Part shown: in pieces, positions 1-8,685 of the stretch
Layout of the letters: every line of letters begins with the position of its first letter
Numbering within the stretch: the first letter of the stretch is position 1
Notes under the pieces: model-generated
What the model was told of the DNA's origin: nothing
What the model saw: only the letters and a program-made list of their open reading frames with translations
Database searches by the model: none
From: Chara braunii
Taxonomy: Eukaryota > Streptophyta > Charophyceae > Charales > Characeae
Direction of reading: 5' to 3'
Assembly (NCBI GenBank): GCA_003427395.1
Contig: BFEA01000754.1
Coordinates: forward strand, 283,144-303,811
Length of the DNA stretch: 20,668 nt
Position numbers and translations under genes: made by a program

Positions 1-28
1 AAAAAAAAAAAAAAAAAAAAAAAAAAAA
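1..28 (+). repeat. Poly-A run at window edge
   Basis: The window opens with 28 consecutive A. This could be the 3' tail of a retroposed sequence lying to the left, a simple repeat, or an assembly edge. The sequence to the left is not visible, so these cannot be separated. Confidence 0.6.
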
Positions 29-501
29 CTACGCCACATGTCGGACTGGACTGCAGTTGCAAACTCGGCCTCTCGACTTTTGTGCATGTCAAGAGTTTCA
101 ACTGCAGTTGAAACTTGGGACGGTACTGGACTCCAAACAAGCAGTTCAAAGTGCATTTACAAACTGCTTTCGTGACTGCGCCCTAAATACCCTTGATTAA
201 ATTTCCATTCTACTACAACAAATATCTTCTAATTTAGATTCGATTAACCTATTTATGACGGAAAATCCTTACTTGAATAACAGTCCAATACAAATATTTC
301 ATGAACTCATCCAGACTATCATTCCATCTCTAGCATGCAGTCCAAATAAGAAGAGATACCCTATTCTTGGAATGAAAGTTTGCAAGTAAGATGAAAAATT
401 TTAAAATTGGAATGACATTTTTTAAAATGGAATGAAAATTTACAATTTAGATTGTAATTTCCTATAGAATGATTATTTAATTCTAGTGAATTTTTCCTTT
501 G
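29..501. other. AT-rich non-coding flank left of the retroelement
   Basis: I see no gene here. The stretch holds a perfect 22-bp palindrome (94-115) and a loosely repeated GGAATGA phrase (near 369, 409 and 429) in very AT-rich DNA. It ends abruptly where homology to the 3' LTR begins, so it is either the truncation point of the 5' LTR or later DNA that replaced the LTR start. Confidence 0.5.
94..115. repeat. Perfect 22-bp palindrome
   Basis: The left half AGTTTCAACTG is followed directly by its reverse complement CAGTTGAAACT. It stops at a G/T mismatch (93/116). No function can be assigned. Confidence 0.8.
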
Positions 502-789
502 AAGGGCCTACAGGCCCCGTATCGTTTCAGCCTGAAAGCCTGAAAACAAGGGCCTACAAGCCATGTGTCCTTTCAGGCTAAATCAGGGTTTTTCTGACCC
601 TGAGTATTTTAAGCCTGAAACTTAGGGTCATTTTAGGGCTCTCATCAGTTCGACCCGCCCTGAAACTCAGGCAACAAACCTGGGTTTTCGCACAGGCCAT
701 TTTGGGTCTGTTTTCAAGACAACCCCTGGTTGAGTTTCAACGCCAGTGTCTGGCACGTTTCGGCATTGACAAGAGCAGCCTCCTGGACA

Positions 790-813
790 GGCCAGCACTA
801 TATAGGACTGGCC
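790..813 (+). promoter_or_regulatory. LTR TATA box inside an inverted repeat
   Basis: CTATATAGG (798-806) lies between GGCCAG (790-795) and CTGGCC (808-813). The same arrangement is kept in the 3' LTR with longer arms, GGGCCAGT (9051-9058) and ACTGGCCC (9069-9076). It is the likely core promoter of the element. The transcription start is not visible from sequence. Confidence 0.6.
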
Positions 814-937
814 CGCCCTGCAGGCCGGCAGTTAGTTCCTAGGTATTTCCCAGGCACTTCACGTGCAGTTCAGGAGGCAGGAGGTAGTCTTTAGGATTCG
901 GCAGCAACACTTTGGAGGAGCCCTGCAAAAGTAGTTG

Positions 938-1008
938 TAGCGTTAGCAGTAGTCTTCAGCGCTGGGGAATGGTAGCGTAAGCAGTAGTCTTCAACGCTGG
1001 GCGCCATA
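938..1008 (+). repeat. 35-bp direct duplication in the LTR U3/R region
   Basis: TAGCGTTAGCAGTAGTCTTC (938) recurs as TAGCGTAAGCAGTAGTCTTC (973). The 3' LTR keeps the same pair, at 9200 and 9235 with period 35, so the duplication predates this insertion. Confidence 0.75.
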
Positions 1009-1748
1009 AGAGCTAGAGCAGTACTAGAGAGAGAGAGATTGGGCGGGGCTAGGGAGATTTACCTGCAGCGCCATCGCTCCAGCTTCGTCTTCGAGATACC
1101 TGCAGCACAGCGCCATCTTCACAGGTTAGTACCTGGTAAATGACAGAGAGAGAGTTCTTCTTCTTCCTCTTCTCAGTCCACCATCTCCCTCTCACCCTCT
1201 CGCTACCTAACTTCACTGCATCAGCAGACTACGAGAGAGAGAGAGAGAGAGAGCGCTTGGTGACATTTGGATCCAGACTCGACATTGGACTTCAGACATT
1301 TTGACGAGGGATTATTTGAGACTCGTAACTAAGACTTGGTGTTGACGACTTTCCCATCTCCCCCCTCCTCTTTTTCGTCTGTTTCCCTCCTCTTCGTCTG
1401 TGCATGATCTGGGTCTGGCGCATTCTTCTTGTGTATGGCGTCAGACTCCCTTCACACCTTGTGATGAGAATGATGTATGTTTAGTCTGCGTTGCAACATT
1501 GATTGGGCTAGTCATTGATATTCTAGCATACTGCTACGCAGTCTTGCACTATGTAAGAGAGGTCAGTCCCGGTCAGGTCAGGACTTGTACCTAAGTCTTC
1601 CCTGCACTAGAAAGCACCATTTTGTATGTATCGGAATGTGCATTGCTTGTTGAGATTTCACTTGCACTGCATTGTCCATTCAGTTTTTTTTATCACATTG
1701 CGGATCCTCGATTTAGTATGTACATCGCCCGACTGGGCATGTAACAGT

Positions 1749-1763
1749 TGGTATCGAAGCACC
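1749..1763 (+). other. Primer binding site (initiator tRNA-Met-like)
   Basis: TGGTATCGAAGC begins two bases after the LTR end. Plant LTR elements commonly use TGGTATCAGAGC, complementary to the 3' end of initiator tRNA-Met, and this site differs from it at two adjacent positions. Position and the TGGTATC core support the call; the exact tRNA is inference. Confidence 0.75.
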
Positions 1764-2636
1764 GCACGGAATCAGGACAACCTGATCTGACATGTGTGCG
1801 GGGACTAGGTAGCTGATTATGCTTGATTGATTGATTAGAGCACACTAGTTAGCCCCCAAAATCACGATTTTGACCTCACTGCCGAAAATCGATTTATTTT
1901 TTTTTTCTTCGATTTTTTTTTCTCGCTATTTTCTGTTGTGGAAAATCGCAACAGCGCAACAACTCAAATTTCCATTTTCATTTTTTCTGCTCAAAATTCA
2001 AAATTTCGTTGTTCGAAAATCCGAAGTATCTTTGATTCGAAAATTTCGATTTCCTTTCAAGTTTACAATTTCCCGTTATCTAGAATTCCAGAATATTTTT
2101 TTTCGAAATTCGTTTTTTGTTTAAACGGTACGGGAAATCCCTCTTGCAGTTATCATTCTCCAACTGCGTGTACTCTCATCTGAGTAATTCCGAATATTTG
2201 CTGCATTTGTTTTTCTTTCGGAATTCTCATTGGACAATCATTTGCAGTCTGAACGTTCGAAATTTTTCCTCCAGGTAATTTCGCACTTCAGGGGGAATTG
2301 GGAACCCTACTGAACTTGCAAACGATTATTTTTTTCTTTTTGAATTCTCGAATGGTTTTGCAAAGTTCAAATTTTTCGTTTTTGATTAGTGGCTCCTTAT
2401 CTGGGCGATTTATCCCACCCACCCCTCCCCACCTACGTTGTTGCCCCTTCTGTCCTTACCTTCTCTATCTGTCTCCAACTACCCTCTGCGGCGGCAATGG
2501 TAAGTTACCATGTCAGCAGACCACATCAGCAGGCCACGTCAGCAAACCATGTCAGCAGTGTCACGTCAGCAGCAGGGAGTACCACGTCAGGAGGCCACCG
2601 GCCAGGTTTACGCTCACGCGCTCGCAAACAGCCGTC
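1764..2636 (+). other. Untranslated leader between PBS and gag
   Basis: This 870-bp stretch is T-rich and AT-rich (roughly 1860-2390), then turns pyrimidine-rich and GC-richer. The short open frames in it are low-complexity Phe/Ser/Ile readings of T-runs and are not credible genes. It ends in a 13-bp tandem repeat just before gag. Confidence 0.6.
2509..2595 (+). repeat. 13-bp tandem repeat just upstream of gag
   Basis: Six copies of a CAYRTCAGCARRC unit start at 2509, 2522, 2535, 2548, 2562 and 2583. The first three are exactly 13 bp; the fourth is 14 bp and the fifth carries about 8 extra bases. They end about 40 bp before the likely gag ATG. Confidence 0.8.
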
Positions 2637-4688
2637 ATGGATCAGAAGTCCGGGGAAATGGACGAGGCCTATCAGGCCCGATGCTGCTTCTGATTATTGA
2701 AGCTAAGCAACAGTTAGATGCAGTAGCAGCCGCATCAAAGAAGAAGGCAGAGGACGCCAAGAAGGCACGTCTGTTGGCAATTGAACAGCAGCGCTAGCAA
2801 GACGAGGCAGCATCAAAGGCTGTCGATGAAGAACGACTTCAACGACACGAGAAAATATTCAGCGGAGATCGAGTTTTGCTCACAATGGCAGCGGACTGCC
2901 ACGCCGAGGCTGAGAATGGGAAGCTGGAAGAGAGTGGAGACAAGATCGCTCTACTCCTCTCCCATCTCATGGACCTCTTGGCCACATGCATTGCACAACA
3001 GGAGGACATTCACAACCTCGACGATACGGTTCGGACACACAAGCAGGTGTTTGACCAACTCACCAGCCGCCCCCAGCAGCTGGAACAAACCGTCTCCGCC
3101 CACGTTGCCAGCTCTTCCAACACCTCCGACCGCCTCGAGGCATTAGAGATTGACGTCGGATCCCTCAAGGACGGCATGTAGTTACAGCAAAACGCCATGC
3201 AAAAGTTGGAGCAGCGGATCTGTACTGTCGCCACTCACTCGAGATCGGAACCGCTCGAGACAACTCCAAAGTTCGATGATCAAGAGATCTTCTTCGATTC
3301 GACGAAGATGGACCCGATCCGTGGTTCCGTAAGTTCGAACTCAAGTTGCAGCTACACTACGTCAGCGAACACAAGCACCACGCGTACTTATACTCCCGAT
3401 CGGGAGGCGCGTGCCAAGCATGGTTGGACATTCTCTTGTCCAAGTACGGAGTGGTGGCCGACTTACATACCAAGATCAGCTAGGATGATATAAAGGCGGC
3501 GTGGCATAAGCGGTTCCAAGTCGAGCCGCCGGAGATCAAGGCAATGGACAAGCTGATGCTCTTCGAACAAGGCACGTTGCCGAGTGTTGACTGGATTGCC
3601 GAATACCAACGCTTGGCATCCATCCCAGACATTAAAATGGGTTTCAAAGCCATCAAACACTACTTCATCTTGAGGTCGTGTCCGGCGTTGGGCAATGCCT
3701 TGACTCACGTTAAGGACACCCCAACGACACTGGAAGAATCTTCGACATGGCCGCACAGATTATTGTCACGAACAGGGAGGCTAAGAACCTCCACCGTTTG
3801 TCTGCGACAGGCCCGAGCAGAGATCAACATCGACCGAAAGCTATGAATCCCCCGCGGCCGCGGTCACCGCGGGCACGACGGCGGACTGCGGTCACGACCG
3901 CGGGCCCGCGGTCATAACCTCGGTCCGCGGTCAAGAAAAAAAAAAAAACAAAAAAAAAAACAGACTTCAGAAAAATCTGAAAAATATATATGTTATGCCA
4001 AAACATAAACTGAAAAACTTTTGCCTTCGGGTCATATCAAAACTCGTTACCACATTTGAGATAAAAAACAAACAAAATCCTTTATTTTTCTTACTGAAAG
4101 AATAAAGCAAAAAACTTTTGCGTGAGTAATTTCTATTTTTCATTTTTTCAAAATTCAAAACGAAGCCAAAAAATAAAACTAAAAATATACGCTTGTAGAG
4201 CACAAAAACACCTACAACCCCATATTTTTTGTTTTCTTTTTGGCCTATTATCCTAGGAATTAAAAATGTCCGGGTTTCCGAGCGCGGCCCTTGCCCACAG
4301 CCGACCTCGGCGGTCGGAATCCCGACTGCGGGCCGAGATTGACCCCACGGTCATGACCGCGGGGGATTCATAGGACGAAAGTGGTCGTGGTCGCGGCGGC
4401 AACACCAATCGACCAAACCAACAGGCGGTGTCTACCAATGAAGGGGACAGACTCGCAGCCGCCCGGGATGGTGGCCGCCCCGGCAAAGGCCGAGGATGCG
4501 GCCAGCCGAAGACAAAGACCACATCTAGCCCCGGGCCCGGCGCAGCGGCTCCAGCCCCATGGGCCCACTACGGTCTCTCCGAACAGGCAGACAAGGCACG
4601 CACAAGATTTCGCTATTGTCTGTGGTGCAACAGCAATCTCCACGAGACAGTGGACTGCCGGTCGAAAGGCAAGGGCAAATCGGGAAAC
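2637..4688 (+). pseudogene. gag: gag pseudogene, with CCHC zinc knuckle, interrupted by a MITE
   Basis: Gag would form the capsid that packages the element RNA. The likely start is ATG 2637 (MDQKSGEMDEAYQAR), followed by a frameshift near 2690. An Ala/Lys/Glu-rich, probably coiled-coil stretch follows (2700-2860). The retrotransposon gag core lies at about 3270-3740, including WHKRFQVEPPEIKAMDKL and ALGNALTHV. A CCHC knuckle, CLWCNSNLHETVDC (CX2CX4HX4C), lies near 4617-4660. Lesions are TAG at 2795, 3179 and 3481, frameshifts near 2690, 3321, 3735 and 4410, and the insertion at 3841-4373. Removing the insertion lets the reading frame run on across the junction, which confirms the insertion is secondary. 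The gag/protease boundary is not defined by a stop; frame changes again near 4690. Confidence 0.85.
3841..4373. mobile_element. 533-bp non-autonomous DNA transposon (MITE, hAT- or Mutator-like)
   Basis: Its ends are perfect 17-bp inverted repeats: CTATGAATCCCCCGCGG at 3841-3857 and the complement at 4357-4373. The left flank GACCGAAAG (3832-3840) nearly repeats on the right as GACGAAAG (4374-4381). That fits an 8-9 bp target duplication altered by one base. GCGGTCA occurs four times near the left end (3860, 3888, 3908, 3927), a typical subterminal motif pattern, and a 12-bp palindrome sits at 4348-4359. The middle (about 3935-4250) is AT-rich with no credible protein. An 8-bp duplication would favour hAT and 9-bp would favour Mutator; I cannot decide. 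Confidence 0.85.
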
Positions 4689-5655
4689 TTAACACCGCCG
4701 GGAGTGAGTCGACAACACTCTCGATGCCTTCGGAACCGGTCGCTTCGCAGGTGACCGCCCTTCGTTCCGAGGCAAACGCAGAAGTTGATAGTCCTCCTCT
4801 TCTTTATTCTTTTGAGGACTATGGTGCCCGGCTCGTTCCTTCATTGGGTACTCATGCTCAAGGACACGACGTGTGTGTGGTATCTTCTCCGTCCGGCAAC
4901 GACAACTTACGGTCTTCAAGTGGTTGTTCACGGGATTCGGCATGCGAGTTCAACATAGAGGTGTTGGACCCGCTCACGTCCGAGGATTTCGCATGGCTTC
5001 CTCTCCCGACCACGGGCCGCTTGCCGAGACCACAATATGCAGCATTATGCGCTCATCTTCACATGTACTTATTCTTCTATGCACCACCAACTTCGCCGAC
5101 GGATGACGAAGTCGCGGTGGGGGACATCCTTGCGTATGTTACCGAGGTGGCCCGTGAGTTTCGCAAGCAGCGGTACGATGACAAGAACGCACCACTCCTC
5201 TATGTCTACATCCAAGTTGGGCAAGTGTCCTGCAACGCTTTGCTGGATGGTGACGTGTCTCGCAATTTTATGAGTCAAGCCTTTATGCAAAGGGCTGACC
5301 TCGGCGCACAAGTTCAGAGAAAGACAAACCCGACGGCGATCAAGTTGGTGTATGGAAGGACGCAGCAACTTATCGACCGTTACATCGAGGCCGTACCGGT
5401 ATATTTCGCACCTCATGCATGCGAACCGGTGACGTTCGACATTTTGGACGCGAACTTTGATCTTATGCCTTGCCTTGCAAGTGCGCATCACACGGTCAAT
5501 TTCGATCAACGGACTCTTACCGTTCGCGACGCTTTCGGCGCCCAAGTACCGTGTACTATTCCTCTTCCGCACCCTTCAATTCGGTGCCAAGTGGTGACGG
5601 CGAAGTCATTCCGGGCAACTTGTGCTTACGAGAAGCTCGACGAAATCGACCTAAC
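4689..5655 (+). pseudogene. Retropepsin-like protease region of pol, active site altered
   Basis: The open frame covers a spacer after gag and an aspartic-protease-like domain at about 5190-5520. The domain starts with LYVYIQVGQVSCNALLDG. The catalytic Asp survives in LLDGDVSRNF, but the DSG/DTG triad expected of retropepsins reads DGD. The second conserved hydrophobic ILG stretch also looks shortened (FDLMPCLASAHHTVNF). A frameshift near 5655 moves the continuation into another frame. The family would cleave the Gag-Pol polyprotein; this copy is unlikely to be active. Confidence 0.75.
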
Positions 5656-6571
5656 TCTTATGTTTCCTACGGACCGTCGCGGTATCCGACTCTTCACACA
5701 TGGACTTGTCTTCGGACCCTCGTGTGGTGCGGCTGCTTGACGAGTTCGGCGACATCTTCGAGTCACCTACCGGTGTGGTGCCGGATCAGCCAATCTCTCA
5801 CAAGATCATTCTTGAGGCTGGTGTCGTGCCGACGAAAGGTTGCGTTTATCCCATGAGCGAGGAGGAGCTTACAGCCCTCTGCGCGCAACTCGATGACTTG
5901 TTGGACAAGGGCTGGATCTGCCCTAGTAGCTCACCATACAGTGCGCCAGTTCTCTTTGTATGGAAGAAGAACAAGGATCTACGATTGTGTATCGACTACC
6001 GCAAGCTCAACGCGCAAACCGTCAAGAATTTGGGGCCTCTTCCTCGTATCGACGATTTTCTTGAGCGACTGGGTAGTGCGAAGTATTTTTCTAAGTTGGA
6101 TTTGAAGTCGGGATACCATCAGATTTTGATCCGGCCAAACGATCGCTACAAATCCTCATTCAAGACACGGTACGGACATTTTGAGTGGGTGGTCATGCCT
6201 TTTCGCCTCACCAACGCCCCGGCGACCTTTCAAGTGGCAATGACGAACGGGTTCCGTGCGATGTTGGACCGGTCCATGCTGGTCTACTTAGACGACATTC
6301 TCGTCTATAGCCAGTCGTAAGAGGATCATCTTGAGCATCTTGGACGGGTGTTGGAGACGCTCCGCCGCGCCAAGTACAAAGCCAACCGCGACAAGTGTGA
6401 ATTTGTCCGGCAAGGGGTGGAATACTTGGGCCACTTTGTCACACCGGAGGGCATCAGTCCGCTGTCGGACAAGATTCAAGCCATCCAAGAGTGGTTGCAC
6501 CCGCGAAACGTCACGGATGTCCGTTTGTTCCTTGGCCTTGCCGCCTACTACCAATGTTTTATCAACGGAAA
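5656..6571 (+). pseudogene. Reverse transcriptase domain of pol, one in-frame stop
   Basis: The reading frame runs from about 5656, and the ATG at 5700 is internal rather than a true start. From that ATG, RT motifs include LRLCIDYRKLN (95-105), FSKLDLKSGYHQ with the first catalytic Asp (residue 134), MPFRLTNAPATFQ (the usual Gly after MPF is Arg) and the YLDD box (196-199, near 6285-6296). TAA at 6318-6320 interrupts the frame; the thumb/connection region (FVTPEGISPLSDKIQ, VRLFLGLAAYY) continues in the same frame to about 6570. The domain would copy element RNA into cDNA. Confidence 0.93.
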
Positions 6572-7183
6572 CTTAAAATTGCGGCCCACTAGTCCAAGCT
6601 TCAATGCGAGGATCGGTCGTTTGACTTCGGGGAGGATGCGCGGGAATAATTTTTAGCTCTCAAAGTTGCATTATTATCTGCGGAGGTCTTGCGAATCTAC
6701 GACCCGCTATTGCCAACGAGCATCACTACGGATGCGTCCGGCTATGGCATTGGTGTCGTCCTTGAACAACACGATGGCGTGGACTGACACCAGGTCGAGC
6801 ACTTCAGCAAGAAAGTGTCCGCCGTGCACTCCATTGATGACGCACGCAAAAAGGAGCTCATAGCCTTCGTCCACGCGCTTAAGCGGTGACGACACTTCCT
6901 CCTTGGTCGAAGTCAATTTCGATGGGTAACGGACAACAATCCGTTGGTCTTTTACAAGACCCAAGACACCGTTAAGAGCACCATCGCCCGTTGGATGGCT
7001 TTCATCGACCAATTCGACTTCTTCCCCGATCACATTCCCGGGAAGTCGAACCGTTTTGTGGATGCTCTTTCACGGTGTCCGGATCATTATACCGCAGTCT
7101 ACTCGACCTTCGAGATCGGCGACGACATGCGGGACAACTTCATCCGCGGCTACCAAGCCGACCCCGAGTTTCGCGACAAGTAG
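6572..7183 (+). pseudogene. RNase H domain of pol, multiple stops
   Basis: After a frameshift near 6572 the + strand reads an RNase H of the Ty3/gypsy type. It has TTDASGYGIGVVLEQ with a catalytic Asp, RKKELIAFVHALK with the Glu, and WVTDNNPL with another Asp. DFFPDHIPGKSNRFVDALSR, a typical end of gypsy RNase H, lies near 7015-7075. Stops fall at 6590 (TAG), 6647 (TAA), 6785 (TGA), 6887 (TGA) and 7181 (TAG). The family degrades RNA in RNA:DNA hybrids during cDNA synthesis. Confidence 0.88.
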
Positions 7184-8417
7184 GCAAATTGCTCCTCTCC
7201 TACTCCGGCGCCTTCTCACTACCGGATCCAAGAGTGGTACTTGCTTGTCCACACACAGGGGAAGGACCTTCTTTGCGTACCGAGTGACCCTCACTTGCGT
7301 ACACGGTTTCTTGGCGAGTTCCACGATGCTCCCACCACCGGACACTTTGGAGTCAATCGCACGATTGGCCGACTTCGCTAGCGATGTTGGTGCCCGGCCT
7401 TCTCGGCGATATCACACGCTATTGTGAGTCATGTGAGGTTTGTCGATGCTGCAAATCCTGAACCATCGTCCGTACGGCGAGTTGCGACCGTTACCGGTCC
7501 CCTTGCGGCGAAGGGAAGCGATTGCCATGGACATTATTGGCCCGTTCCCCAAGCAGAAAACCGGAGTGGATGGGATTCTCACGGTGGTCGACCGACTCAC
7601 CAAGTTCACCATGCTTTTGCCTTGCCGCTATCATGCCAAGGCACCCGAGTTGGCCGAGGTTCTTTACGCTGGTTGGATTCGAACCAAGGGTTACCCCAAG
7701 GAAATCATTTGCGACCGCGATACTTGGTTCAAGTTCGATTTTTTGTTGGCGCTCATCAAACGATGGGGCTCATCTCTCAAGCCAAGTTCAGCTCGCCACC
7801 CCCACACCGATGGCCAAACCGAGAGGGCGCATCAGACCGCACAGGTTCTCCTTTGCACTCTCATCCATCCCGACCAAAAGGATTGGGTTGAGCGGTTGCC
7901 GGATGTCGAGTTGGCATACAACTCGTCCATCCACCCAGCTATCGGGATGTCACCCTTCGAGTTCAAGCACGGCTCATCGGTCACTTCACCGTTGGACACA
8001 ATCATTCCACGAACGGCCAAGAGCGACGACCATCTTTTTTACTTATGTCGGATGCAAGAGCTACTTGTCAAGGCACGTGACCAGATTGCTAAGACCCAAC
8101 AACGCATGAGCCAACAGGCCAATCGCCAGCATCTTCCTTGCCCATTCCACGCTGGCGATCTCGTTTGGGTTTTCGACGCGGAATTCCTCTTTGAACAAGA
8201 CATCTCTCGCAAGCTCCTCCCGAAATGGATAGGGCCCTGGCCGATCGTGGTACACGCTGGGGATGCACTCGAAGGACCTTCCTTCACCATTCAGGTGCCC
8301 GCCCACTTGCCCGTCTACCCGGTCTTTCATTGCTCCAAGTTGGCTCTTTACGCGCCAGCGAAACATGATGATTTTTCCGGGCAACGATCGCAAGACCCAC
8401 CCTCTATGGACGATTTT
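7184..8417 (+). pseudogene. Integrase domain of pol, broken at the zinc-binding end
   Basis: The N-terminal HHCC zinc-binding part is split. Its His pair is seen in FHDAPTTGHFGVN; its Cys residues (YCESCEVC) come after TAG 7379 and a frameshift near 7395. Another frameshift near 7457 leads into a long open frame (7440-8420). Counted in that frame, the catalytic triad is intact: D31 (AMDIIGPF), D92 (ICDRD) and E128 (TDGQTERAH), with 35 residues between the last two. A C-terminal region follows (GDLVWV, LLPKWIGPWPIV, VFHCSKLALY). The frame stops at TAA 8418-8420. The enzyme would insert element cDNA into the host genome. Confidence 0.93.
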
Positions 8418-8420
8418 TAA

Positions 8421-8675
8421 GAGGTCGGTGACATCATCTTCCAGCGATGGTACGGCAACAGGCCAACCGAGTACTTGGTACACTTTGCATACTGCACTCA
8501 CAAAGTTGACCGTTGGTTAACCCATGAGGAACTCCAAGCAACAGCTCCGGATGTTCTCGCACACTACGAACGCAAAATGCAAGGCAAGCCAGTATCTTCG
8601 TCTCCACGCCGCACCCGCATCCACGTTCCACCGTCAGATCGTCAGCTTCCCCCTCGCCCCGGCTTGACTTCATAA
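8421..8675 (+). pseudogene. Chromodomain-like C-terminal tail of pol
   Basis: The same frame as integrase continues past the TAA at 8418. It reads a region with IIFQRWYGNRPTEYLVHF, then RWLTHEELQATAPDVLAHYERK, and a basic Pro/Arg-rich end, stopping at TAA 8673. The order of a beta-rich repeat, a Trp, and then an EEL helix resembles chromodomains that target chromoviruses to chromatin marks. Sequence identity to canonical chromodomains is low, so the call depends mainly on position after integrase. The stop abuts the polypurine tract. Confidence 0.65.
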
Positions 8676-8685
8676 GGAGGGGGGG
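8676..8685 (+). other. Polypurine tract
   Basis: GGAGGGGGGG lies between the pol stop codon (8673-8675) and the start of the 3' LTR. That is where plus-strand DNA synthesis is primed in LTR elements. Confidence 0.85.

Larger units (their letters stand above)
502..1746 (+). repeat. 5' LTR, truncated at its left end
   Basis: Homology to the 3' LTR begins at 502 (matching 8764), so the first ~78 bp of the LTR are missing. The right end TGTAACA (1740-1746) directly precedes the primer binding site and is the inverted complement of the expected TGTTACA start. Inside are a TATA box (798-804) and a 35-bp direct duplication (units at 938 and 973). GA dinucleotide runs lie near 1028 and 1231-1252. 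A 20-bp segment after GATCCAGA (about 1274-1293) is absent from the 3' LTR. Confidence 0.9.

Noticed and set aside
1400-1594. 64-codon open frame inside the 5' LTR
   Set aside because: It lies within LTR sequence, and the matching stretch of the 3' LTR does not keep it open.
1870-2183. Phe/Ser-rich open frames in the retroelement leader
   Set aside because: They are low-complexity translations of T-runs in AT-rich DNA, with no protein features.
4253-4643. Minus-strand open frames across the right end of the MITE and gag
   Set aside because: They are Pro/Arg-rich shadows of GC-rich DNA, crossing the MITE boundary.
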